This document shows positions 22,115 to 33,944 of a stretch of 64,000 nt of DNA, in pieces; the first letter of the stretch is position 1, and each line of letters opens with the position of its first letter. The notes beneath the pieces are model-generated. The model made no database searches and had not been told where the DNA came from. It saw nothing but the letters and a program-made list of their open reading frames with translations. The stretch is from Symbiodinium natans (Eukaryota; Sar; Dinophyceae; Suessiales; Symbiodiniaceae): NCBI GenBank assembly GCA_905221605.1, contig CAJNDS010002304.1:1-64000 (forward strand). The letters are read 5' to 3'. The translations under genes were made by a program, and so were the position numbers.

Positions 22115-22210
22115 CTGTGGGTTTTCATGTGTAGCTCGCGGAGTCAAAAGCATTGCTGAGACTATCACTGCAGCGAGGGCTGCGAGCGCAGCGGCCAACC
22201 TTGCCGACAT
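22115..22210 (-). CDS. N-terminal exon with signal peptide, unknown protein
   Basis: From ATG 22210 the frame reads MSARLAAALAALAAVIVSAM, a classical signal peptide or signal anchor. About a dozen more residues follow before a probable splice site near 22115. A later stretch at about 21890-21945 (GRGVEAWFFVLRYTH, flanked by AG|G and a GC donor) may be a downstream exon of the same gene. The product is not recognised. The gene would end before the SLC43-like ATG at 21398. Confidence 0.5.
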
Positions 22211-22502
22211 TGTGGTAGCACAGTACTGCAACATGAATGGCCAAACGTTCGAACGATGCTTGCAGCGTGCAAAGAGCAAGTGATGGCAAAAGAAGGAAGA
22301 GCAGCTCACCCAAAAGCTTGCATAGCTTGTCGCTCAGGGGCTGTTTGCATCGTTCGGGCTGCTCAACGGAGTCGATCTGCTCCTTCGACCCAGGTTCCGT
22401 CGTAACCGACTCCAAACATCTGGGTTTGCATCTTACTCTTGGCTGTGGCTACGTGTGCTTCCTGACTTTAGCATGTTCCCAGTAGCAGATTTCTCAAGTT
22501 GC

Positions 22503-22595
22503 CTGTTCAGCAGCTTGCAGCAAAGCTGCAGCTTTTGTAGTTTCTGCGGCCTGAGCATAGTGGAGGCGTCGTTGCAGCATGGTCACTGTTGGGGT
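22503..22595 (-). CDS. Probable helical exon, unknown protein
   Basis: 31 codons ending at a GC donor, with the helical, Ala/Gln-rich stretch LQRRLHYAQAAETTKAAALL. No family recognised. It may belong with the minus-strand exons at 23481-23567 and 23915-24170. Confidence 0.35.
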
Positions 22596-23480
22596 CTCGC
22601 GGGAAAACCAGTGCCCACGCATGAGTTGAGGAATTCTTGCTCCTTGTACGAATAAGACTGCCGCACTGCGTAACCATGAACAATGCATATCCCAGGTTGC
22701 CAGAGTGCAGACTGGTTGCTGATGTTGCTGCACTGGGCTTGGACTGGATGTCCTGCCCGTGGCAGATTTGCCCTGCACCCTGGGCATCAACTGGGTTCTC
22801 CTCTTGCGCCCGGGCATTAACTAGAACTGCTCCTCCTAAACCGTTACCCCTAAACCCTAAACCCCTAAACCCTAATGGTCAGCTGACATCGCCGCCTCCT
22901 TCCTTGGTGGGGCTTCCGCGACGGAGCCTCGGAGGGATCATGACCGATGCTGCGGAACGAAAGCTACCATCAACTCTTAACTTTGCTGTTTGCATAGCGA
23001 CCCCCCCCCCCCCAAAAAAAAAAAAGAAACATATAAATCCCTATGTTACCCTTAATAAGGAAGAATATTTGTATCTTTTCGGGGTTCTTAAGCAACTCGT
23101 GGTAAATATATTCGTTTCGAGCATGTTTGCACTGCAGCAAAAGCTCTGGCGAGCCAAGAAATAACTAGCAGCTGCAGACGAATGTTGGAGCAAACGCAGT
23201 TCCTCATGGCGCTTGTCAGGTCTGTTGAGATCACGACTCTCAGCACAGCTGGAACAGTCATCCTTAGCTGAAGTTCAACGACCTAATCGATCTGCAAAGG
23301 ATCCCTATGATTAGACTTTGTGCCGAAGTCGCATCCTGTTCCGCATTTTCTCGTTCAGGCCGCCTGTCATCCTGACAATTCTCAGGCAAATCATCCAGTT
23401 ACCAAGGGGCTTGACGTGGCAAACCGAACATGAAGTGCTGGCAGTTTGGATAAAGAGACTCCTTGGCTACATCATGTGGC

Positions 23481-23567
23481 CTCTTTCGCAGCAGTGTCCT
23501 CGTCCTTGAGCCGGGGTTTCACCTTAGAGAGCTTCCTGCTTTCCTCATTCTCTGCCGTTTCTCTCTG
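23481..23567 (-). CDS. Probable charged exon, unknown protein
   Basis: A short exon rich in Lys/Glu (KLSKVKPRLKDEDTAAKE) ending at a GC donor at 23480. The upstream border is uncertain. No family recognised. Confidence 0.35.
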
Positions 23568-23914
23568 TGGAGGCGTGTAACTGCACATCCACCTACGGTG
23601 AACCACCTCAGATTCTGGCCACCCCAGCCATGGTTTCCACCTCTGGACCACCACACCTCCAGATGATACCCCTCACATCATCCATTGTAGCTGTCTCAAG
23701 GCTTACTTGCTTGTGCCATGAGGTCTGGAGTTTGATCAACCTCGTAACCTGGAGAGGACTTATGGGACTTCTGGCCAATGTGTGGTCCGAAGACCGTGTG
23801 ATCGCAACTTTCAAGAGCTGGGCTTCGCTTTAGTGTGCGTTGCTTTGTGCCAAGGCTTGGGCACAATTCCCCAGGGACCGCAGCAGCCGTTGGCACAAAC
23901 CTTGTTGCTTCTTA

Positions 23915-24170
23915 TGTCTGACGTGCCAGCTCTTTGCAAACTGAGCGCAGGCAGGCTTTGCACATCTTTTCACGTTCGGATCTTGCTGAAGCCGGCGCCC
24001 ATGTTGGCGAGCGCTTTAGCTCTGCCTCCCGCAGCAATTTCCGCACCTCGGGATCGTTTGGCCTCAGAGCAGCAGGAGTGTCAGGGGCCGCTGGTGCAGG
24101 TCAATGTAACGGCTAAGCTCAATGAGACGTCTCTTGATTTCTGGGACACACATTGGCTTCAGGACATGCA
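23915..24170 (-). CDS. Probable coding fragment with DPEVRKLLREAE
   Basis: Two frames appear to be joined by a short intron: one ends VPEIKRRLIE and the next continues PNDPEVRKLLREAELKR, then a Cys-containing basic tail (KACLRSVCKEL). The second part resembles helices that follow TPR or chaperone-type repeats, but there is not enough to name a family. Confidence 0.35.
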
Positions 24171-24411
24171 TGGTGAGCTTGCATGTCGCCTGCAGTGCTT
24201 GCTACTTGCGGGAAACTCTCACCTAAACATGACTGAAAGCAGGGCGCGAACATGGCTTTCTGTGCCGCCGCCAGGCGATCAGATGCCGGGCCTGGCTTGC
24301 CTTGGACAGACAAAGGATGGTTGTCTGCGAACATATGACACGTCGAACCTCAACATCATGGCGGCATCCAGTCCGATTTTCCGAAACTCACCAGTCAAAC
24401 AAGCTGCCTGA

Positions 24412-27400
24412 TCGCAACAGTGCCGCGCCCAGTCGCATCAGTGCCTCCGGTCAAGCCAGTAGGACAATCCCCTCAATACTTATAAAAGCTCCGGGTATTC
24501 CAGCAAAAGTCCGACAATGCCCGACATCATTGGCATGTTTATCCGCACGCCTTCGGGGCTTTCCCATCCATGGACAGGGCTGCATCAGCCCATTCGATGG
24601 CCTCTGAGCTTAAATCTGCCTTGCTGTGGTGCCCCGCCAGCATTCCACCTTAGACTGTAGCGCTTCTGCGTCGGCCTCTTTGAAAGATTCGCGCCGCAAG
24701 CACACAGCTGCAAGGTTCTGCGCCTGAGAGCGGAAATCATAGGGAAGATCGCTCGAAGGTGTCTTGCGAGATGTTTAAAGTCAAGATCGAGACGCCAGGA
24801 AAACAGCGCGGGATTCTGGACTCTATCATTCGAAAAGCTCTGAAACTAATTTTGAGTTCCTCATGACAGTCGATCGAGCTCGGCCCTCAGTGTGTGGCTA
24901 TGGCAAATCGAAGGTCAAAGAGCTCGTCACCTCAGCTCGGGAGCTTCCGTGTCGAGCATGGCATGCTGCTGGTTTCAAAAGCATTGAGCAGGCAGAAGAT
25001 ACAGACAGAGACTTGCGATTAGTGGCCACTACTAAGGCTACTGGTCACAAGTAAAAATCTGCGACCATGAGAGATTGCCAGGGCTAGAAGTACGCCTGAA
25101 GATGCACCCAAGGACAACTCGCAAGCTGTGCAAGAACTCGATGTGACGCACGTAAGAGCCCCAAAGTGCAGGAATGTTTGGGAAACATCAGCCTGTGATA
25201 ACATCAGCGTGCCCTCTTGACCCTGTGTGGTGGACGTAGTGCAGAGGAACCCCAATTCAAGCCAAGCGTGCATTGAGCTGCGAGCCGAGAGTGTTCTCCC
25301 TTTGTACCGAAACACAGGATTGCTCTTTGCCTGTGTCTATGCAGCCATTTGATTGATTTCATTGGGAGCCTGGCTGACCGGGCGCAGCTCATTGGCCTAA
25401 GTCCGAGCGCGTTCCCGAAGTCCTTCTCAAGACTTATGCGCTCTGCGCTCATACTCAGAGCCGACCGTTTGTCCTTCTGAGCCCTGGGCTGCGAAGCCTA
25501 AGATCGCATGGAAAGACATGCGAAGTATCAAAAAAAATGAGTTGCAAATGAGGGACGTTGCAGCTCAACCCTACACCCTTTTAAGCACGGCCTCCTTAGA
25601 CCCTAAACCCTAAACCCATATCCTTCTGATCCTTGAACCGATCGGCCTAATGGCTTATGGATGCCGGGGTGCGCTTTAACTCTCCTCCCGGCTCTCCGGC
25701 CTCAGTCACAGAATGTCACAGAGCTAGCAAGAGCTGGTGAAGGAGGTTTAGGGTTTAGGGTTTAGGGGTGCCTGAAGTCTGAAGTACCTGTCTCCTCAGT
25801 TTCTGAGAGCCTGGCCCAAATGGCCTGATCCGTTCCCAGGTCCTGACGGATCGCGCTTGACGTCGTGCAAGACCCGTCCGATCGGTGATGTCAATCCAAG
25901 GAAGGCAAAACGGATAGGCCCAGAAAGAACATCCGCTATGTTCAAGCCCTCCGTTTGTTTTCTCGAGCGCTCCAGATGCTTCGCTTGCCTTCAAGAAGTA
26001 CTCGTCGAACATTGTGAACGCACTCATGACCTTGGTGCAGGATGAGCAGGTTGTTGAAGGCATCGGTGGCTGTTGGTGTAAACGCGCGGCCGCTTGTGCA
26101 AGCATGGATGCTTATAGAAAGCAACTGTCTCAGCGTGGTGCCACTCCGAAGCCGTGTTTGTTATAGCGAACACGCCTGAAAGGGATGGCAGTCGCATCAC
26201 TTCGTATCATGTCATGGCCGACGGGTCTCTCTCCGAGAATCTCCGTCCATTAGATTTCCAAGGTGCCGGCGTACCGATCTCGTGAGTCTTAGGGGCGGAA
26301 CAAAGTGCTGCGTCCTTAACGTTTGCTATAGGCATCCGATGTGCTACAGTCAAAGTGGTGCCCTGCACTTAGACGGGCAAAACATACTTTTAGGAAGAGG
26401 ACAGGAAACGCAATCACGAAGAAACCATCTTGCGGCAACATGGTCTCTCCCCAAGTCCCCAAGCATCCACATGGACCCTAAACCCTAAACCCTAAACCCT
26501 AAACCGATAAGATGCACCAAGCCATCGGCCCAGTGGTTCAGCGCAGCCGTCTGCACATGCAAGACGTACAGAAGAGGAACGCACTCCCTTTGAAGCAGAT
26601 TCAGTCAGGGCACCAGTCATTTTCTCGTTATTGCTCACTTGGCCCTCCGCTCTCAGAAGCTCAAAAAGCTCATAAGTTCGCTGGGTTGGCGTAGTGTTCC
26701 CAAGCTCGTTCAAGCTCGCCCTTCGCCTGGCAACTTGTGCGCCTTTCCTTTGGCACAGTCTGGGAGTCTTCGGATGCAGGAGCGACTCTAGCTTACATGC
26801 ATGTGAGCCACACTGCCCAATCACATGCTGGAAAGGCGTAAGCTGCATTGCCTCAGCCGCACAAACAAACAAACAAGTACACACACACACATTGCCTTGC
26901 AGAAGCGACAGCACTTCTTCATATTAGCTAACTGGCTTGGGCCTGGCTGGAAACGGGCCAACGCACCTACATGTCTAGGCTTGCCCGGTGTCCGCTTAGA
27001 CAAGGGCCAGCGGCTTTTGCTTCCGCACAGGCTTCGATCTCTGCCTTCGATGATCTGGCAAAACTGCTCTTTAAATCCTTTGCTATTGCTGAGTGCCCAA
27101 ATCATGTCGCAATCCAGGCTGAGCCTGACATTCTCCAGCAGCGTTCAGTGCCATGATACTAGGAAGAGCTGTAAAGTCAAGATGAGCCAAAACAAGCCCA
27201 AAGGCCAGGCGCATCATCCAACCAGGCCGTCTTTTCCAATCTACGCCAACAGCCAACAGCGTGCATGACGTCGCCTGGCTAGTCATTTTCGACCCCGCGC
27301 CCGTTCCTGGTGGAGACGTCAGATGATCTGCCCAGGGTGATAGGCGCGCTGCTCAGCATTTGCCGAAGGGGTCGCGCATCCTTATCGCAGGAAGTAGCAC

Positions 27401-29200
27401 AAGACAAGAGACACCACCTGAATGCAGCCATCCAAGGTGACTCATGTTGCCTGTGAGCGCGGAAACGGTGTCCTCCCTTTTCTTGATTCGCTTCGTCGGG
27501 GTGCCAGTTAAAGGCAAGGGACGCATGGCGATGGGCAGGAGGGAGCTCGAGTGCAGGTGACAGCAATCACAAGCCGGTTCGCTGACAATGCGTGCACAGG
27601 ACATATATCTTAGTTTGTTTCCACGCTTCGAGGCACGGCAGGTACTGAACTGCTTGTCGCAGATCACTGCCGCATGCCGCAAAACCACGCCGGCCCTGTA
27701 CATGTTTTGGTATGCTGCCGGGGATAGTATACCTGCAGCTTGTGGCACAGCTTAGCTGTGCAGTATTCCAACGGAGGTCCAATCCCAAGAAGAGGAGTAG
27801 TCAATGGATTTGCTCTGGCAGTTTGAGAAAATGCTGAGGCTCTCTCCTTGTGTTTCTGGAGCTCCTTGCTTCATTGATGAAACTGTGCAGGTCCTCACAG
27901 TGATTGCCGGGCCTTCCTACAAAGCACTTGGGTTTTTTCCTCAGCTCTCACGCTTAGCAAGATTTAGCACCTTTTCACGGCCATCGCTTCAGGAACGGCA
28001 AAGCCTTGACTGCTGGTGGCCATCTTTGGGAGCTTGGCTTCAGAACGAGAAGACGAGGTGATCAGAGATGGACATCCGAAAGGAGTCACCAAAGTCACTA
28101 CAGTCACGCTCGCCTTAACAGTAAAAGCGATATCCGCCTTTCAGTCATCTTCGCACGGGCCCGTCCCCCAGTCTTGCAAGGAGCGATGAAAAATGCCATT
28201 TCGGCAGGTCCCTCCCAGGCAGGCCCCCAGGTCGGGGACCCCAAATCTGAGAGGATGGGACAAACGTTAAAAATTAACGTGCGCGTCTTGGACGGGCACT
28301 CTCACACGCGCGAGACCTCGCGAGCCTGGAGTGGCATTGAAGCCGGGGACGCCGGAGCCTCCCACGTCTGGGTGTGTTTAGGGTTTAGGGTTTAGGGCTT
28401 ACTCGGCGCTATCTAGGGTTTAGGGTTTAGGGTTTAGGGTTTAGGGTTTAGGGTTTAGGGTTTAGGGTTTAGGGTTTAGGGTTTAGGGTTTAGGGCCACC
28501 CTTGTGCTCTTCACAAGCTGTGCAGTCGGCTTTCACACCTCTAATCTTTGTAAGGCCTCTTTACAGGGCACTCTAACACATCTCACAAAGCCTTCCAGGC
28601 CCTAAACCCTAAACCCTTTTTTACGGCTAGGACTGCTGCACTGCCTGCCTGGGACGAACTCTCTGCATCCAAGAAGTCAAGTGCCACTTGCAAACCCGAA
28701 ACCCTAAACCCTAAACCCCTGCACTCTGAAACCAGAGACTCGCAAACTTCTAGGTGCCCCTTGATGAGCCCGCAAGAAAGCTGCTAGGGCCACCTCAGGC
28801 TTCACAACCGGTAGACAAGCCTTCTATGGGCTTTAACAATACTAAAAACCTATATTAATAATCATAGTACTCATGATACTACCAATCATGATAATACATA
28901 CATAAATAATAAATAAATAAATAGTAAATAATTGCTAGGTTGTCGGGCCGCCGGGTCGAGGGGGTCCACCGATTTTTAGTCACCCTCTACCAATAACCTT
29001 TGCCTCTGAGAGTCCACACTTCCAAATTCCAACTGACTGTCAGGAACACCTGCCTTGTTGTTTGCCTGAAGAAAGGTGGCGATGGTAGCCAAGGATTCCT
29101 TTCGCACGCCCGAGGCTTGCTCATCATAGAGTCTGGCCAAAATCGAGACTTTCTAATGGCTTCAGGTTAAATTTTTGGTTAAATTGACTTCGCAGTCCGA
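24412..29200. other. Gene-poor interval with telomere-like repeats
   Basis: No gene could be assembled. Weak minus-strand candidates are ATG 25452 (MSAERISLEKDFG), a stretch near 25940-26040 (SAFTMFDEYFLKASEAS) and one near 26600-26730. CCCTAAA or TTTAGGG runs occur at 25597-25617, 25746-25767, 26478-26504 and 28376-28496, and short ones near 28602 and 28700. 28840-28935 is AT-rich. Confidence 0.4.
28376..28495 (+). repeat. TTTAGGG array, longest in the window
   Basis: Three copies, a break of about 22 bases, then an uninterrupted run of about eleven perfect TTTAGGG heptamers to about 28493. It is the most perfect telomere-type array here, yet it is internal. Confidence 0.95.
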
Positions 29201-29257
29201 CTCATGTACAGTCGACATTAGCAGACATTTCCGTCGCCCAGCCCAGCTCTTCATCAC

Positions 29258-29360
29258 CCTTACGACGCCTTACGAAGCAGTCCTGGACGTGGGCCATGGA
29301 ACTTTGCAACTCCCTGACCTGTTGCCTCATACTGGTCACCTCGCCCTTAACATCTTTCAC
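29258..29360 (-). CDS. Coiled-coil exon, unknown protein
   Basis: 34 codons between an AG|G acceptor (29361) and a GT donor (29257). It includes VKGEVTSMRQQVRELQSSMA, a clear amphipathic coiled coil. An upstream minus-strand stretch at about 29400-29580 (LSKLLLWERRRDWL and a basic tail) may be the preceding exon. No family recognised. Confidence 0.5.
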
Positions 29361-31754
29361 CTGGCGCAGAGCTTCAGCCGGTGCAATGTGGAGGTGTATA
29401 AAGCCATGTACTTGCAAAAGGCCTGCGCTTCTCAACTGAAGCTGCCGGAGCTTTCGTGCCCACTGTGGCTTTACCACGCTCACAAGCCAGTCTCGCCTCC
29501 TTTCCCAAAGCAGCAATTTGCTCAGCTCCTTCCGGAATACTGGAGAATAAGTGTTGCAAGGAACCTTGGGGGGACCTCTGGAAATAATGAAAAAGCACCC
29601 ATGGTAAGTGACGGCTTGCCTAGCTCGCTCGCTCCGCGTCCTTCCAGTCCTTCCAAGTCGCAGGGGGCAGACACGACCTCGTCGGCCTCATGCCTCAGCG
29701 CCACAGGGCATGTTGCTTGCAGATGTCCCTGGTGCAGGTGACCCTTTTTGGTTCCTCTTGTGAAGAAAGCTCAAGCTTGGGTTGCGGCTCCTTCCTCTTG
29801 TGGAGCTTATGGTAGCCTCAGGAATGTCTCAGGGATGTTTCTGCTGAGCAGGTGCAGCTGTGGGTGAGGCTGAGTAGCAGCAAGAGACGTCCACCAGTTC
29901 TGAGGATCTTGAAACCCCTTTCTTCGGCATGTGTCTCTCTGCTGCCGTGGGGCCCTTCCTCTTGCGATACCAAACGGCCACTACGGCTCGCTGAATCTCA
30001 AGGGTGGCCAGCTCATAGAGGTCGAGCGACTTTGTAAGAAGCCTGGGAACTGTCAAAAGCGTCCCCTCCTCTTCGTGCTAGGCTAGAGGTCCTAGACCAT
30101 GAGAGCGGAAAACGTGGCATAGCTGTTGAAAGACACTAGGCTCTTATGGCCAAGATAAGAACTCATCATCGGAGTTCCTGATGTCTGAAACTCTCTGCTT
30201 GGGAGGTTCATGTTACACGTGTACTTATAACCCAAGTAGAATTAGCTACTAACTACATCTAACTACATCTAACTACCACGAACCTACAAATGTTTACAGG
30301 GATCTTCCAACTTGCCGCCGGGAATCTTTAGCTTCGCTTGGCGACGAACCTCGTGTCTGGTGGCCTCGAGGTGCCATGCGCGCTGACCTCAAAATTTGCT
30401 GTGCCTTCCGTTTTGGCACTTGGTCTGTTTCGAGCTGGCCAAGAAAAACCTAACAAAACCTAAGTAACCTTCGCGTGGACACTTGAGCTGCTCAAGAAAA
30501 ATCTTCCCGGAGGCACCACTCCGAAACACTGCATCTTTCCGAAGCCCTTCATCGCAGCTGCTACTGGTAGTACAAAACGAAGCCCCTGGTGCCAGGGATT
30601 TGCAGCTAGAAGCTTTCGGTACCCTTGTGTGGGGGGTCAGCTTCTCCAAAACTGTGTTTAGCGCAGTGGCCATCGCGACTGCCCAACTGCCATGGTCATT
30701 GGCTCGGGAGTACGCGGCCTTTTGGGGTACGATTTCCACCAGGGAGGGGGGGGGTGGGTGGGTCGAAAAAAGGCTTACGAGCCCACCCGCCGACATCCGC
30801 ACCTGTGGCATGCGCACGCATCTCTGGAGAAAAGGAGCACTCTAAGCTCGAACCCCCTGGTACGTGGGTAGATGGAAGTCAACACGTTGCAACCATTGCC
30901 CTACCTCCAAGAAACCGCTCCCTTGTGCAACGTTTCAAGCAAAGGCGCAGTGAGGAAAATCCAGCATGAGCTGGTGGAGCTTGTCCTGACGCTCTGTCCG
31001 AACTATCACTCACGGGCACTCTCGTGCATCTCTCACAGCAACGAGCCTTCATCCCATGGGGGCTATTTCCCTAAACCCTAAAACCTAAATTTAGGGGCAG
31101 CAAAAAAGGCTCCTTGTGGAGCTGAAGCAATGATCCACCATGCTCTGACTCGCAGCGCACTGTGGCCAGTCGCTGGTGCGTGCTGTGCTTGGAGAGCACC
31201 TGCCCACGCTTCAGGGCAAAGCAGGGTGGATGTGCCTGAACTCATCTTTGTTGGCCTTTTCCATGTGGACGACTGGAGAATGCCGATGCTTTGGACTGTT
31301 TTTGCAACAATTTGGGGTGCCTGTGGTCATGTGTTCACTGGAATGCCCGGTCGGCACTCGCACCCGAGATGCATGCGGCGAGCGTTCATCACTTTGAACC
31401 CCCGGTTGCCCGAACACGAGGTTGGATGCTCCCTGATGCGCATTTCTACCGGGGTGATGTGAAAGAAAGCTGCCACCCACATGATGTAGGGTTCATTTCT
31501 TGTATCCCCAAAAGGACACTCAATGTATACACTCACCAATTCTAAAAAGGAACTTTATATACACTCACCAACAACAGTAATATACACCCTCTTCACATGG
31601 ATTATGCTGAGCAACAGCTGCATGGCCGTGTCCCAGCCTCCACATCGCCAAAGTAAGTTCCTTCTCCGAACAGCTGGTACGGGGATAGCCTGTTTGGTGG
31701 TCGGTTGGGGGGGAGGGTTAGTGGCTAAGAAGGGGGTGCAGTAAACCCTTTTGC

Positions 31755-32057
31755 TCAGGTCCGATCTTCGAAATCCACTTTTCGGGCCCAGCCTTTCCAG
31801 TTGCCGCTGCCATAGCACGTTCTTCTCTTCAATGCGTTGTCCTTGGCAGCTTTCTGGAGCGACACTCGGACATGAATACTTTTAACCCTCAGCATGGACG
31901 TCAGAAACAACTGACAGCCCACTTCACACTGCATGCTGGCCAAGCATCTCAGAAATTCCGCGGTATGGGCCTTCAGCCTCTCGCGGTGCTTTCTTTTGAG
32001 CTCCTCTTCCTGGGCATGCTTTAGTCTGGCTTGTTCCCACGCGCACCTCGCAACCAC
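31755..32057 (-). CDS. Two C-terminal exons of a coiled-coil protein
   Basis: Exon 31930-32057 (42 codons plus 2 nt) encodes a charged helix (EQARLKHAQEEELKRKHRER). A 42-base GT-AG intron joins it in phase to exon 31755-31887, which reads VKSIHVRVSLQKAAKDN and ends at a stop after KVDFEDRT. The same frame is also open through the intron, so retention is possible. No family recognised. Confidence 0.5.
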   Translation of the reverse strand: MVARCAWEQARLKHAQEEELKRKHRERLKAHTAEFLRCLASMQCEVGCQLFLTSMLRVKSIHVRVSLQKAAKDNALKRRTCYGSGNWKGWARKVDFEDRT

Positions 32058-32734
32058 CTGCATTCCAAGATGTCCAAAATGCTAGTCGCTGACTGCGACT
32101 CATCTGCTGGTTATGCAGAATGCGTGCGTCCCAATGGGAGGCCACGTGGGAACTGCCTCGTTCCTAGGCACCTGAATGCCTGCGCACTAAAACCTTGTTG
32201 GTTTCATTGAAGCCGAGATGCTATGGCTTTCAGCCAGTCCAACTTCCTGAGGCCCAGCATGAAACAGGCTGCTGATTTCGGACGTTTTCTCTCTGTACTT
32301 TCTGATCATTATGTGCAATCACACCATCGCCGACGCAAAAGCGTGCCTATAACTGCCGTCTGCAAGTGAGCTTTTCCATTGATATCTGGTATCTGCTCAC
32401 GTTTTATCGCATTGCCAGGGGCGCACTTTAGTGCAAGGTATGCATCATGCAGCCATGGCTCTCAATGTGTCCACCCGACGCCGAGGGCTTCGCAACTCCA
32501 GCAAATATACCTTCAAACGCCAGGGTCACGTCTCACATGTCTTGAGATTTGCGCCTCCCCTAGGCCCTGCAAGGCCGACTATGCGACTCGTGTGTCGACT
32601 CAAAGGCTCAGGGCTGGCAGATCCCATTCTCCATCTAATCACCTGCCTCGTGCAACCAGGTAGAGCCCAAAAGCCTGCGATCAGAGCTTTCGACGGTCCA
32701 AGCACTGCGGTTGCATGAAAACTGCCGCACACAT

Positions 32735-33097
32735 TCATGCACTCATGCGTTGCCAAGACCCATACAACTTAGTTTCCACCAGCACTTGCGCAGTCAACCA
32801 GGCCTGATCGTAGCCTCGGATGGTGGGAAAAGTGGGCCCACTGCAGGTGTACGCTCGGACTAAATGCTCGTTGACATAAAACAAAGGAGCCAGAGACTTC
32901 CTTCGCTTCATTGTGCCGAAACTATCCTGTTTGCAGCTTCTGACCACCATCATCGGGCTTACTGCTTGCTGGCCATGGCACAGTAGTACACGATTTGTTG
33001 ATTCTCGAAATCCTGGGTGTGCGTTGGGCACAGACGGTTCCGGCACCCATGTTTTGTCAACATGCATCCTATCCGAAGACGCAGAGCTCCTGGACAT
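32735..33097 (-). CDS. Possible exon(s), unknown protein
   Basis: A 120-codon minus-strand frame with balanced composition (for example LAPLFYVNEHLVRAYTCSG and YDQAWLTAQVLVETKLY). It may contain introns. No family recognised. Confidence 0.35.
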   Translation of the reverse strand: MSRSSASSDRMHVDKTWVPEPSVPNAHPGFRESTNRVLLCHGQQAVSPMMVVRSCKQDSFGTMKRRKSLAPLFYVNEHLVRAYTCSGPTFPTIRGYDQAWLTAQVLVETKLYGSWQRMSA

Positions 33098-33944
33098 CCA
33101 GGTTCAATGCCAGGATCATGTGGAACCGAGGTGGCAGGACATCATTGAAATGTGGTCGGCAGACCGTAACAAACCTGTGGCAAAACCCCCCCCCCCCAGG
33201 CTGTATCACATCGCTTGCATGGACTGCATGACGTTCCGTTGTGAGAAAAGGAGCAAACAAGATAACTTTTTTTCAAAAATGCCCGAGGCCTGTTTTTGAG
33301 GAGCTTCCCTGCAAAGAGAGCAGCTGGCAGCTGCCGCACCTCAGGCCACATCTCATGGAGCGAAGACATGGGAAGGGGAACAACCTTGGCGCGCAGCTGG
33401 TTCAAGGGCTCTATGCTGAGGTGGCCACAAGCTGGCTAGGCATCACCCCATTTGTGAGCAGCTCACGCATCCAGGCCTGGCAACAGCTCTCTGCCAATAG
33501 GGTCTGCTTGACTCGGGGTTGGGCGAACCAGTGAGCCTGGCTGAGTTCTCATTAAGACTTACTAAGAAAGCTGCAACCAGGATGCGTCAAAGACATGTCA
33601 CAGAGACATGTCGTGGGAGGCTTCGGAAAGACTGTGACTGAGCTTCTTGCCCGATCCCAGTCGTGCTTGTCAGCCCGGCTCTCGCGCGCCCACTTGACGA
33701 GCCTGAGATGACGCTGTGCAAGCGAGGTCTTGCCAGGTCCCTGTGCAATATTCATCCTAACGTCAATGCTCGAGCAGGATGATGGATCTTCCAGATTTTT
33801 GCTCTCATAGCTCCCCCCATTCGGGCTACGTCTGTTGCGAGGCAAGCTCTTGCACAAAATCTGCGATGATCCTTTGGACCATGGTAGTAGCTGCGTGATA
33901 GGTAGTCTTTAGCTACCCTGGACTTTTGCCTCACTTCAGTCGTC

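Noticed and set aside
28376-28495. True chromosome end
   Set aside because: Ordinary sequence continues on both sides and similar runs are scattered through the window, so these are interstitial repeats.
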